A DNA stretch of 47,345 bases from Candidatus Epulonipiscium sp. (GCA_012521395.1 JAAYML010000083.1:1-47345), one strand, 5' to 3'. Shown: positions 35,883-43,951, numbered from the stretch's first letter. Translations and numbers: made by a program. The notes: generated by a model not told the origin, from the letters alone.

Positions 35883-36411
35883 TTATATGGCCTCATCTTT
35901 TATAAGGGCATAAATACATGAATCCATAATTTGCCCCTTTTTATAAACACTTTTTCTCAGAATACCTTCCAGCCGAAAACCTGCCTTTTCGAGGACACGC
36001 CTTGAAGCGGTATTATCAGCATAAGGTTCTGCAAATATCCTGACAATATCATATTTCTCAAAAGCCATTTTACAAATTTGCTTTACAGCCTGGGTCATAA
36101 TTCCTTTTCCCCAAAAAGGTTCTCCAAGCCAATAGCCTAACTCAGCACTTTTGCAATAAACATCATCTTTTAGAAAAATTCCTATGCTCCCAACTGCTAT
36201 GCCATCTATGTCAATGGCCCTTAAAATCACTTTTGATTCATCAGCCGATATACAGGCATTAATATGTTCTTCTGCATCTTTTAAACGATATGGATAAGGA
36301 AATGCATTGTGTAATTTATCAGCAATCTTTTTATTATTTGCATATTCTGCAATGCTTTTAGCTAGCGTCCTCAGCTTTCCATTTTCTAAGAATAAAATTT
36401 ATAGCTGTCAA
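35883..36411 (-). pseudogene. GNAT acetyltransferase, frameshifted near its N-terminus
   Basis: From 36358 down to 35883 one frame encodes most of a RimJ/RimL-type GNAT: KSIAEYANNKKIADKLHNAF, then AELGYWLGEPFWGKGIMTQAV and NTASRRVLEKAGF. The expected beginning (TTG at 36411, AGGAGG seven bases upstream, reading TAINFILRKWKAEDA) is in another frame and hits a stop. The break lies at a tandem repeat GCTAGCTA (36366-36359): removing one GCTA restores a continuous ~175-aa protein. A GTG at 36230 could give a 115-aa piece without the N-terminal strands. It could be a recent mutation or an assembly error. Confidence 0.8.
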
Positions 36412-36431
36412 AAGATATCCTCCTCTAAAAA

Positions 36432-36929
36432 TCATGCAAGCTCAGCCATTAAAAGAAGATCTTTATCTAAAACTTTTAATCTCATAAAGGTATTTTCTGC
36501 TTCTGTAAATCCTAATTTGCGATATAAGGGCTTGCCTGCTTCAGTTGCTAACAGTTCAACAGATGAAACCTTTTGCTGTCTTGCCTCTTCAATAAGCAAT
36601 TGCAGTAATTTAGAAGCGATTCCCCTTCTGCAATATTCCGGATAAGTAAAAACATTATGTATCATAGCTGTTTTCCCAGTAATAAAATTAGGATTGGGCG
36701 GCTTTTCACTAATTGTCAAAAAAGCCACTGAAACGGGCTTATCATTAATTTCACATAAATAAGCTATAAAGTCGCCTAAAGGAATATGCTTCTGAAAATA
36801 AATAAATAATTGTTCCTCAATAATTCGGCTTTCCTCTTCAGTCATAGGTTTTACGTAAGAAGTTAAGAAATCCATTCGAAGCTTTACCAGTACAGGTACA
36901 TCTTCTAAAACCGCTTTTCGGATATTCAT
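36432..36929 (-). CDS. GNAT-family N-acetyltransferase
   Basis: The 165-aa protein has MNIRKAVLEDVPVLVKLR at the start, the central strand MIHNVFTYPEYCRRGIASKLL with the acetyl-CoA loop RRGIAS, and the C-terminal KPLYRKLGFTEAENTFMRL. This is the typical GNAT order with intact motif A. The target is unknown. It lies 20 bases upstream of the frameshifted GNAT on the same strand, so the two formed a small unit. No terminator separates them. Confidence 0.88.
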   Translation of the reverse strand: MNIRKAVLEDVPVLVKLRMDFLTSYVKPMTEEESRIIEEQLFIYFQKHIPLGDFIAYLCEINDKPVSVAFLTISEKPPNPNFITGKTAMIHNVFTYPEYCRRGIASKLLQLLIEEARQQKVSSVELLATEAGKPLYRKLGFTEAENTFMRLKVLDKDLLLMAELA

Positions 36930-37166
36930 AAAACCCCCCTAAAGTACTTAATTTTAAATTCAGCCAAAAAACAATTCATTGCGTATACTCTTTTGGTAAA
37001 AATTAAAAATAATATGAAACATAATACTTTATTTATAGGCAAGAGTCAATATTTTTTTTATTTTTTAATGTATGAATTTCATCCTAAAAAACTGATTTTT
37101 AGACATCTCTTATATGTTTAATCCTTAGAGTTTTTGCTTTCAAAAACAGATCTCTGAATAGGTAAA
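36930..37166. other. Intergenic region, no gene seen
   Basis: About 240 AT-rich bases between the GNAT pair and the gntR terminator. It presumably holds the GNAT promoter, but no clear box pair stands out and I see no open frame or RNA structure. Confidence 0.4.
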
Positions 37167-37197
37167 AAAGCTGATAGAATTAAATTCTATCAGCTTT
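37167..37197 (-). terminator. Terminator overlapping the end of gntR
   Basis: A perfect 15-bp stem around a single central base (AAAGCTGATAGAATT / AATTCTATCAGCTTT) ends in a T run on the minus strand. The upstream arm encodes the last residues and contains the stop of the gntR gene. It closes the citrate-to-2-oxoglutarate operon. Confidence 0.85.
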
Positions 37198-37860
37198 CTT
37201 TAAATGCTTCATCATATTTTCAGTTACATTTCTGACATGTTGATTGGTAAGTCTTTCTGCTTCTTCTGGATTTCTATCTTTTAATGCTTTTAGTATAGCC
37301 TTATGCTCCTGGGTTGATTTCAGATCCCGTCCTGGCATGGCTATCGATTCCATTCTGGCCCGTTGCACATAAATATGAAAATCCGATAAAATGTGCTTTA
37401 AGGGCCTGCTATTGGAAGCTTCGTAAATAATTTCGTGAAATTGTGTATCTAATTCATGTAAATGTTCTACATCGTGTTTGCCTGCATAAAACTCTGTTAA
37501 TTCAATGATTTCTTCTAAGCGTTTTAATTGCTCATCGGTTATATGAGCTGCCGCCCATCTTGCAGCCAAACCTTCAATTAATGAACGAATGATGTAAATA
37601 TCCATAATATCTTGCTCTGTTATCCCTGCAACGACAGCTCCTTTATTAGGGATAGAGATTACAAGACCCTCAAGTTCCAATTGTTTTAATGCTTCTCTTA
37701 CTGGAGTACGGCTTACACCCAATTCTTTAGAAACAACAATTTCTTTTATTGAATCTCCTGTCTTGTATTTTCCATTTAAGATATCTTCTCTTATTTTGTG
37801 AAATACTCGACCCTGAAGTGAGTATTTATCACTCACTTCTTTACTAAGATCATAGCTCAC
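37180..37860 (-). CDS. GntR-family regulator, FadR/FCD type
   Basis: The protein is about 226 aa. The winged helix (about residues 10-75) has KIREDILNGKYKTGDSI and LGVSRTPVREALKQLELEGL. The FCD ligand domain follows, with metal-binding-type HELDTQFHEII, EHKAILKAL and the late NQHVRN. FCD regulators often sense organic acids such as citrate or other di/tricarboxylates. The frame opens at 37899, but GTG 37860 has AAGGAGG six bases upstream, so I chose it. It is the last gene of the operon with idh, aconitase and Re-citrate synthase and is the obvious candidate to bind the palindrome at 42487-42516. Confidence 0.92.
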   Translation of the reverse strand: MSYDLSKEVSDKYSLQGRVFHKIREDILNGKYKTGDSIKEIVVSKELGVSRTPVREALKQLELEGLVISIPNKGAVVAGITEQDIMDIYIIRSLIEGLAARWAAAHITDEQLKRLEEIIELTEFYAGKHDVEHLHELDTQFHEIIYEASNSRPLKHILSDFHIYVQRARMESIAMPGRDLKSTQEHKAILKALKDRNPEEAERLTNQHVRNVTENMMKHLKKADRI

Positions 37861-37933
37861 AATCGTCCTCCTTAATGACTCCAATGATTTATAAAGCAAA
37901 AACTGCCTTAATTCACAGGAGGTATAGCATTTA

Positions 37934-39100
37934 TTATAAAGATTTAATGGTATCCATCACATAATCAGCAAATTCCTGATTGGTTGCTCCTGTATCACGG
38001 CCTGTAATAACAAGTTTCTTTTCTGTTCTGGTACAAATATCCATGGCTTGATCTAATTTCTTAGATTCTTCTACATAACCTATATGAGACAGAAGCATAG
38101 AAGCAGCACGGATAATACTACTGGGGTCAGCATACTTATCTCTGCCTTCAGCCACCATTCTGGGTGCTGAACCGTGAATCGCTTCAAACATAGCATAGCG
38201 CTTACCAATATTTGCACTGCCGGCTGTTCCTACACCACCCTGGAATTCAGCTGCCTCGTCCGTTAAGATATCTCCATAAAGATTTGGAAGAACAAATACC
38301 TGAAAATCTCTTCTTCTTTTTTCATCGACTAATTTAGCAGTCATAATGTCTATATACCAGTCATCCATTTCGATTTCCGGATAATCTTTAGCCACTTCTT
38401 TGCATATATTGAGAAACTTTCCGTCAGTTGTCTTAACTACATTTGCTTTGGTAACAACCGTAACTTTTGTCTTTCCGTTAGCCCTTGCATAATCAAAAGC
38501 TGCTCTGGCAATCCTTTCAATACCTTGAGTGGTCATTACCTTAAAATCAAAAGCTAAATCATCAGTAATATGGAACCCTTTAGAACCAAGAGCATATGCT
38601 CCTTCAGTGTTTTCCCTGAAGAAAGTCCAGTCGATTCCTAACTCCGGCACTCTCACAGGACGCACATTGGCAAAGAGGTCTAACTCTTTTCTCATGGCTA
38701 CATTAGCACTTTCTATGTTAGGCCATGGATCTCCGGCTCTTGGAGTTGTTGTAGGTCCTTTCAATATTACATGACATTTTTTGATTTCTTCCAGAACATC
38801 GTCAGGAATAGCCTTATTCACTTTTGCCCTGTTTTCTATAGTAAGTCCGTCAATAACCTTAAACTTAACCTTTCCTTTTTCTACCTCATCTTTTAATAAG
38901 AATTCTAAAATTCTTTGAGCCTGGGCGGTAATCGCAGGACCTATACCATCTCCCCCTACAATACCAATAATGATTTGATCAAGACTTTTATAATCAAGAA
39001 AATCTCCCTGACTTTTCATCATTTCTACTCTTTTAAGCTGTTCTTCTACAAGCTTTCCAAACTTTTCTTTAGCTTCTTCAATCATTTTTGTGTAGTCCAT
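37934..39100 (-). CDS. icd: Isocitrate/isopropylmalate-family dehydrogenase, probable isocitrate dehydrogenase
   Basis: The protein is about 388 aa. The beta-decarboxylating dehydrogenase family is shown by IVGGDGIGPAITAQA near the start, substrate-loop residues in ESANVAMRKELDLFANVRPVRV, and the metal site in LPNLYGDILTDEAAEFQGG. Isocitrate rather than isopropylmalate is inferred from the operon: it follows aconitase and Re-citrate synthase, so it would make 2-oxoglutarate. Cofactor use (NAD or NADP) cannot be settled by eye. I chose ATG 39100 (AAGGAGG eight bases upstream) over the longer frame to 39133, which would overlap aconitase. Confidence 0.92.
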   Translation of the reverse strand: MDYTKMIEEAKEKFGKLVEEQLKRVEMMKSQGDFLDYKSLDQIIIGIVGGDGIGPAITAQAQRILEFLLKDEVEKGKVKFKVIDGLTIENRAKVNKAIPDDVLEEIKKCHVILKGPTTTPRAGDPWPNIESANVAMRKELDLFANVRPVRVPELGIDWTFFRENTEGAYALGSKGFHITDDLAFDFKVMTTQGIERIARAAFDYARANGKTKVTVVTKANVVKTTDGKFLNICKEVAKDYPEIEMDDWYIDIMTAKLVDEKRRRDFQVFVLPNLYGDILTDEAAEFQGGVGTAGSANIGKRYAMFEAIHGSAPRMVAEGRDKYADPSSIIRAASMLLSHIGYVEESKKLDQAMDICTRTEKKLVITGRDTGATNQEFADYVMDTIKSL

Positions 39101-39122
39101 GTCATGCTCCTCCTTATTATTC

Positions 39123-41051
39123 TTACTTTGCATTTTGTTGCTTAATAAGATTAATCTTACCGCCTGCTAAAAGCATTTGTCTTTCTCTTTCTGAAACCTC
39201 TAAACTCATTTCGTATTGAGTGCCCTGAGTTTTATTTTTAACAACCACTGTATCTCCTTTTACTTGTTCTACAGCATTTTCAATCACCAATTCATCAAAC
39301 TCCTGTATTTTGTCATAATCTTCAGGGTTCTTAAAGGTTAAAGGCAGTATTCCTGAATTAATTAAATTCGCTTTATGAATTCTGGCAAAACTTTTTGCAA
39401 GAACCCCTTTTACACCTAAATACAGTGGAACTAAAGCAGCATGTTCTCTGGAAGAACCCTGACCATAGTTTTCTCCCCCTACAATAAAGCCGCCGCCATT
39501 TTCTTTTGCTCTTTTGGGAAATTCTTCATTACATGGTGTTAAACAAAATTCAGCCAAATACGGAATATTGGATCTAAAGGGCAAAAGCTTTGCGTTTGAA
39601 GGCATAATATGGTCTGTCGTAATGTTGTCTTCTACTTTAATTAATACTTTTCCAGTTACTTCATCTTTTAATGGCGTATTAATAGGAAATGGCTTTATAT
39701 TAGGACCCTGAATAACTTCTACAGAATCTGGATCATCTGCAGGAGGAATAATCATGTTATCATCCACAATAAATTCTTCTGGCATTTCTACAGATATCTC
39801 TTCACCAATCGTTCTTGGGTCTGTTAATTTTCCTGTTATAGCACTAATCGCTGCTGTTTCAGGACTTACAAGATATACACTTGCTGATGCCGTACCACAA
39901 CGACCTTTAAAGTTTCGATTAAAAGTACGAAGTGAAATGGCATTGCTAGCTGGTGCCTGTCCCATACCAATACAAGGACCACAGCCAGATTCTAAGATTC
40001 TTGCACCTGCAGCAATTAAGTCTGCTAAAGCTCCATTTTGAGCAAGCATTGTTAACACTTGCTTAGAGCCTGGAGCAATAACCAGGCTTACACTTGGATG
40101 AACTGTTTTACCTTTTAAAATTTTAGCCACTTTCATTAAGTCCATATATGAGCTGTTGGTACAACTTCCTATAGCTACCTGGTCAACTTTAACATCCTTT
40201 AACTCAGATACTTTCTTAACATTATCAGGACTATGAGGTGCTGCTGTTAAAGGTTCAAGTTCATCTAAATTAATTTCAATAACTTCATCATATTCTGCAT
40301 CTTCATCAGGTAATAACTCTTTCCATACTTCTTCTCTTTTTTGTGCTTTCAGGAAAGCTCTGGTCACTTCATCACTTGGGAAAATAGAAGTTGTGGCACC
40401 TAATTCTGCTCCCATATTGGTTATGGTTGCTCTTTCAGGAACGGATAAGGATTTTACTCCATCTCCTGTATATTCAATAACTTTACCAACGCCGCCTTTA
40501 ACGGTTAATCTTCTTAATAATTCTAAAATAATATCTTTAGCTGTTACAAAAGGTTGCAATTTACCTGTTAATCTTACGTTTACAACCTTTGGCATGGTAA
40601 TATAATAAGTTCCTCCACCCATAGCAACTGCTACATCTAATCCACCAGCCCCAATGGCTATCATACCAAGGCCACCCGCAGTAGGTGTATGGCTATCTGA
40701 ACCTAAAAGGGTTTCACCTGGAACGCCAAAACGTTCAAGATGAACCTGATGGCAAATACCATTACCTGGTCTGGAAAAATATATTCCATGTTTATGAGCA
40801 ACAGTTTGAATATATTTATGGTCATCGGCATTTTCAAAACCTTGTTGAAGCATATTATGGTCAATATAAGCAACGGAACGTTTAGTCTTTACCTTGTCTA
40901 TACCCATAGCCTGAAATTGAAGATAAGCCATGGTACCAGTGGAATCCTGAGTTAAAGTTTGATCAATACGAATTCCTATTTCTTCTCCGGGAATCATTTT
41001 TCCTTCTACTAAATGTTCCTTAAGTATTTTTTGTGTTAAATTGAGTCCCAT
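39123..41051 (-). CDS. acn: Aconitate hydratase
   Basis: Aconitase isomerises citrate to isocitrate on a [4Fe-4S] cluster. Cluster cysteines appear in IGSCTNSSYMDL and ESGCGPCIGMGQAP. The substrate-binding motif GGENYGQGSSREHAAL lies in the C-terminal swivel domain. DSHTPTAGGLGMIAIGAGG is also clear. At about 642 aa it is the compact form (mitochondrial/clostridial type) rather than the ~900-aa AcnA. I chose ATG 41051, with AAGGAG nine bases upstream, one base after the Re-citrate synthase stop, so translation is tightly coupled. Confidence 0.95.
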   Translation of the reverse strand: MGLNLTQKILKEHLVEGKMIPGEEIGIRIDQTLTQDSTGTMAYLQFQAMGIDKVKTKRSVAYIDHNMLQQGFENADDHKYIQTVAHKHGIYFSRPGNGICHQVHLERFGVPGETLLGSDSHTPTAGGLGMIAIGAGGLDVAVAMGGGTYYITMPKVVNVRLTGKLQPFVTAKDIILELLRRLTVKGGVGKVIEYTGDGVKSLSVPERATITNMGAELGATTSIFPSDEVTRAFLKAQKREEVWKELLPDEDAEYDEVIEINLDELEPLTAAPHSPDNVKKVSELKDVKVDQVAIGSCTNSSYMDLMKVAKILKGKTVHPSVSLVIAPGSKQVLTMLAQNGALADLIAAGARILESGCGPCIGMGQAPASNAISLRTFNRNFKGRCGTASASVYLVSPETAAISAITGKLTDPRTIGEEISVEMPEEFIVDDNMIIPPADDPDSVEVIQGPNIKPFPINTPLKDEVTGKVLIKVEDNITTDHIMPSNAKLLPFRSNIPYLAEFCLTPCNEEFPKRAKENGGGFIVGGENYGQGSSREHAALVPLYLGVKGVLAKSFARIHKANLINSGILPLTFKNPEDYDKIQEFDELVIENAVEQVKGDTVVVKNKTQGTQYEMSLEVSERERQMLLAGGKINLIKQQNAK

Positions 41052-41052
41052 A

Positions 41053-42441
41053 TTATAATTCTCCTTCCAATACATAATTTAATTCTTTCATGATTGCTAA
41101 AGTTACTTCTTCTAGTTCTTCATCTGTAATAACTGTAACTCTGCCTTCATCATATTGGGCATCAACCCATTCTTTAACTTTTACTACAATTTCATTGTTT
41201 TTGTCTAGAACCTTATCACCTTTTAAATTGAAGTAACTGTTAATCCAATGGGCTACCCCCGCCAGACCAGATGTATTGGATATTGCTACACGACAAGGAC
41301 GATTCAGTAATTTGTCCGTATCAAAGATATTATAAATTTCTTCATTCTTCAATAATCCGTCAGCATGAATCCCTGCTCTGGTCACATTGAAATTCTTTCC
41401 TACAAAAGGCGTCATAGGAGGAATCTGATAGTTGAGTTCTTTTTCAAAATACTCAGCAATTTCCGTAATGACTGTCGTATCCATTCCATCGGTTGTGCCT
41501 CTGAATTGCGCATACTCTATAACCATAGCTTCTAAAGGACAGTTTCCTGTTCTTTCTCCTATGCCCAATAAGGAACAATTAACAGCAGAAGCACCATAAA
41601 GCCAAGCAGTTGATGCATTATTCACAGCTCTGTAAAAATCATTATGACCATGCCATTCAAGGAGTTCTGAAGGAACTCTTGCATGATGTACCAGGCCATA
41701 AATAATACCAGGAACACTTCTGGGTAAGGTTGCTCCAGGATATGTCACGCCATAACCCATGGTATCACAAGCACGAATTTTAACAGGCACCCCTGATTCC
41801 TCACTCAACTTCATAAGTTCATAAACAAATGGCACAACAAAGCCGTAAAAATCTGCCCTTGTAATATCTTCTAAATGACACCTTGGTCTGACACCGGTCT
41901 CAATACATTCTCTCACAACCGACAGGTAATGGTCAACTGCTTGTTTCCTTGTCATTTTTAATTTATAAAAAATATGATAATCTGAACAACTTACCAATAT
42001 TCCCGTCTCTTTTAAGCCAATTTCCTTAACCATTTCAAAATCTTTTTTAGAAGCACGGATCCAGCTTGTTACTTCCGGATATTGATAGCCCCTTTCCAAA
42101 CATTTATATACCGCATCTCTGTCTTTTTTGCTGTATAAAAAGAATTCACTTTGCCTTATAATTCCCTTGGGGCCTGAAAGTTTATGGAGCAAATCATAAA
42201 TATGCACAATCTGTTCAGTTGTATAAGGTTCCCTGGATTGCTGTCCATCCCGGAAAGTCGTATCGGTAATCCATATTTCTTCAGGCATATTGATCGGAAC
42301 ATGCCGATGGTTAAAAACGACTTTGGGTATTTCTTCGTAATTAAAAATATTCCTGTATAAATTGGGTTCTGTCACATCTTGAAGAGGATATACAAATTCT
42401 GTTCTTTCTAATAAATTGGTTTTCTTATTAAATTCAATCAT
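41053..42441 (-). CDS. Probable Re-citrate synthase (HMGL/isopropylmalate synthase-like)
   Basis: The protein is about 462 aa and belongs to the DRE-TIM metallolyase group. ITDTTFRDGQQSREPYT holds the signature DxTxRDGxQ, with HLEDITRADFYGF, HGHNDFYRAVNNA (metal-binding HxH) and IGERTGNCPLEA. It is unlike normal Si-citrate synthases. A protein of this kind in Clostridium kluyveri makes citrate with Re stereochemistry, and the position directly upstream of aconitase and isocitrate dehydrogenase supports the same reaction. Homocitrate or isopropylmalate synthesis is the alternative. I chose ATG 42441 (AGGGGG upstream). It is the first gene of the operon. Confidence 0.88.
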   Translation of the reverse strand: MIEFNKKTNLLERTEFVYPLQDVTEPNLYRNIFNYEEIPKVVFNHRHVPINMPEEIWITDTTFRDGQQSREPYTTEQIVHIYDLLHKLSGPKGIIRQSEFFLYSKKDRDAVYKCLERGYQYPEVTSWIRASKKDFEMVKEIGLKETGILVSCSDYHIFYKLKMTRKQAVDHYLSVVRECIETGVRPRCHLEDITRADFYGFVVPFVYELMKLSEESGVPVKIRACDTMGYGVTYPGATLPRSVPGIIYGLVHHARVPSELLEWHGHNDFYRAVNNASTAWLYGASAVNCSLLGIGERTGNCPLEAMVIEYAQFRGTTDGMDTTVITEIAEYFEKELNYQIPPMTPFVGKNFNVTRAGIHADGLLKNEEIYNIFDTDKLLNRPCRVAISNTSGLAGVAHWINSYFNLKGDKVLDKNNEIVVKVKEWVDAQYDEGRVTVITDEELEEVTLAIMKELNYVLEGEL

Positions 42442-42486
42442 GGCCTTCCCCCTCATTTTACACTGATAAGCTTTTATAACAATTTA

Positions 42487-42524
42487 ATAAGTATAATTGT
42501 ATACAATTATACTTATCTTGTCAA
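42487..42524 (-). promoter_or_regulatory. Operon promoter covered by a perfect 30-bp palindrome
   Basis: The arms ATAAGTATAATTGTA (42487-42501) and TACAATTATACTTAT (42502-42516) are exact reverse complements with the GntR-type centre TTGTATACAA. On the minus strand TTGACA (42524-42519), 17 bases and TACAAT (42501-42496) form a promoter for the Re-citrate synthase operon, so the palindrome fills the spacer and -10 box. A bound repressor would block transcription. Confidence 0.75.
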
Positions 42525-42764
42525 TGAATATTCTTAAAATTGTATTGTAAAAATAATAAGTTGCATTTCAATTAACATATAATTACAAACAGCTTGTTTA
42601 TTTATTTAAGTTGTCTCTTAATTCATTTAAAAAACATGATTTTAATAACTTTTTACGCTTAACTAAAGTTTTTAAATAAAATTCATGGGTTAGATAGAAA
42701 ATGAATTTACTCTTTTTAATTCCTTCAGATTCAGACCATCTGTTAATGAAAATTTTGAAACCTG
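42525..42764. other. Intergenic region upstream of the citrate operon
   Basis: About 240 AT-rich bases between the operon promoter and the stop of the 80-aa gene. Only a weak 5-bp hairpin (CAGAT...ATCTG, near 42728-42742) might terminate that gene. No open frame is seen. Confidence 0.4.
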
Positions 42765-43007
42765 TTATATTCTTTTCCTCTCCACAGCAAATCTACTACT
42801 TTTTCCACAGTGTTCACAATAAAATATGTGAACACATTTATCTTCCGGATAACCATCTATTTGTGACGTTAAAGACATAGGAAGATAAGGACTGTAGGAA
42901 TCATAGTAATCCGCTTCTCTCCCCTTATCAACCATTTTTTTATTACATTTTTCACAATTTAACTCTATTAAAGCAAAACCATTACATAAAGGACAAACAA
43001 AATCCAT
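42765..43007 (-). CDS. Small zinc-binding protein of unknown function
   Basis: This 80-aa protein has three CxxC pairs: CPLC (residues 5-8), CEKC (18-21) and CEHC (69-72), plus a lone Cys58 in DKCVHIFY. The spacing suggests one or two treble-clef-like zinc sites. A hydrophilic middle (DYYDSYSPYLPM) separates them. No membrane segment is present. It is transcribed leftward from the DnaA-box-rich intergenic region. I recognise no function; similar small zinc proteins are common in Firmicutes. Confidence 0.75.
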   Translation of the reverse strand: MDFVCPLCNGFALIELNCEKCNKKMVDKGREADYYDSYSPYLPMSLTSQIDGYPEDKCVHIFYCEHCGKSSRFAVERKRI

Positions 43008-43402
43008 ATAAACATTCCTTTCTAAAGCTTTTAAAAGTTGAAAAAATATTAACCGCTCTTAAACAAAACCCATTATAAAGTAAATAATTGTTTTAATTTT
43101 TCACCACCATTTAACATAAATTTTATGGATTATGTGAATAACTTTTTTGTTTATCCACATAATCCACAACGTTATGCACAGCTCTACGCATTACTTTTTA
43201 AGGATTTTTTCATTTTTCCACATTCTTCACATCTAATTTTTATACATATTTTCACTGTGGATATTTATTTTTTTGGGTTACATAAATCGAATTATAACTT
43301 ATAATTTTTACTTATTATTATGATGTCATATAAATAATTTATTCTACATAGATTTATAATTAAGAAGATGTTTCAAAATAATAAAGGGGGCTAATGTAAA
43401 AG
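43008..43402. other. 395-bp divergent intergenic region, extremely AT-rich
   Basis: No gene is seen. The centre (43133-43264) is a cluster of DnaA-box-like 9-mers, listed separately. Bases 43261-43380 are almost pure A/T, apart from a few GGG/CG bases, and would melt easily. Promoters for the two flanking divergent genes must also lie here but no clear box pairs stand out. Confidence 0.7.
43133..43264. other. DnaA-box cluster (candidate replication origin or DnaA-binding locus)
   Basis: Seven 9-mers match TTATNCACA. Exact: TTATTCACA (minus, 43141-43133), TTATCCACA (43151-43159) and TTATGCACA (43172-43180). One mismatch each: TAATCCACA (43160-43168), TTTTCCACA (43214-43222), TTCTTCACA (43223-43231) and ATATCCACA (minus, 43264-43256). 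Five point the same way and some abut. The adjacent AT-rich stretch could be an unwinding element. dnaA itself is not in the window. Confidence 0.65.
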
Positions 43403-43606
43403 ATGAACCACTTAAATCAAAATTCTTATGAGCTTCAAGATATACCTGAACCTTTTAGAGGACAGCATAAAGACTTCTCCATCAATCCTAATCCGGGACA
43501 AATAGATTCTCAACCAGTGACAAGCTCTGGCTTTTATCCATCTTTCAAAATAGAAGACTTGCTTCTCATTTTATTACTTTTTCTATTACTAAACGATAAT
43601 AAATAA
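43403..43606 (+). CDS. Small protein with a Leu-rich C-terminal membrane tail
   Basis: The 67-aa protein has a hydrophilic N-terminal part (about 47 residues, rich in Asn, Gln, Pro) followed by EDLLLILLLFLLLNDNK, a short hydrophobic tail that could anchor it in a membrane. The tail resembles the end of the 46002-46475 product (KEILLLFLIILLLKR). A GGGGG site lies 13 bases before the ATG, longer than ideal. The stop lies inside a long hairpin. No family is recognised; small proteins of this kind are frequent in spores. Confidence 0.6.
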   Translation: MNHLNQNSYELQDIPEPFRGQHKDFSINPNPGQIDSQPVTSSGFYPSFKIEDLLLILLLFLLLNDNK

Positions 43607-43659
43607 GTGTTACTAAAGAAAAGTCCTTTTAAGGACTTTTTCTTTAGTAACACTTATTT
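43601..43659. terminator. Long hairpin overlapping the stop of the 43403 gene
   Basis: Arms of 28 and 29 bases (43601-43628 and 43631-43659) are complementary apart from one bulged A, with a two-base loop. The left arm contains the stop codon TAA. It probably acts as a terminator, but it is about twice the length of others in the window. Confidence 0.75.
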
Positions 43660-43736
43660 TTAATTCTTCATAGTATATAACATACCAATGAAAAACCATC
43701 CATTGTGAAATATTGGCTGAAAGGAGGTGCCCATGT

Positions 43737-43892
43737 ATGTCATCAGCTAAAGGTTTTAGTGGAGGATATAGTATTATATTTTTATTCTTCTTCTTATTAT
43801 TATTTAATGAAGGATATGGCTCAAAATTTGATAATTCATTATTCTTTTTCCTATTAATTTTCTTAATTTTATTTGGTGGAATTGGCTATTAA
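43737..43892 (+). CDS. Small Phe/Leu-rich membrane protein
   Basis: This 51-aa protein is too short for many gene finders. AAGGAGGTG precedes the ATG by about nine bases; the earlier ATG at 43733 stops after five codons. It has two hydrophobic stretches, FLFFFLLLFN (residues 15-24) and DNSLFFFLLIFLILFG (32-47), joined by a Gly/Ser-rich turn. The same two motifs occur in the 45757-45963 product, so the pair are paralogues flanking the protease genes. It resembles small hydrophobic sporulation proteins in general make-up, though I cannot assign a family. Confidence 0.7.
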   Translation: MSSAKGFSGGYSIIFLFFFLLLFNEGYGSKFDNSLFFFLLIFLILFGGIGY

Positions 43893-43897
43893 GCCAT

Positions 43898-43932
43898 AAA
43901 AGGTACATATCTAAAAAAGATATGTACCTTTT
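43898..43932. terminator. Bidirectional terminator
   Basis: A perfect 15-bp stem (AAAAGGTACATATCT / AGATATGTACCTTTT) with a 5-A loop lies between the small membrane-protein gene and the convergent 43952-44302 gene. Confidence 0.85.
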
Positions 43933-43951
43933 GCCATTTCTAAGATTAATC

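Noticed and set aside
40685-40955. Two overlapping plus-strand frames inside aconitase
   Set aside because: Both are antisense to conserved aconitase motifs and carry no start signals.
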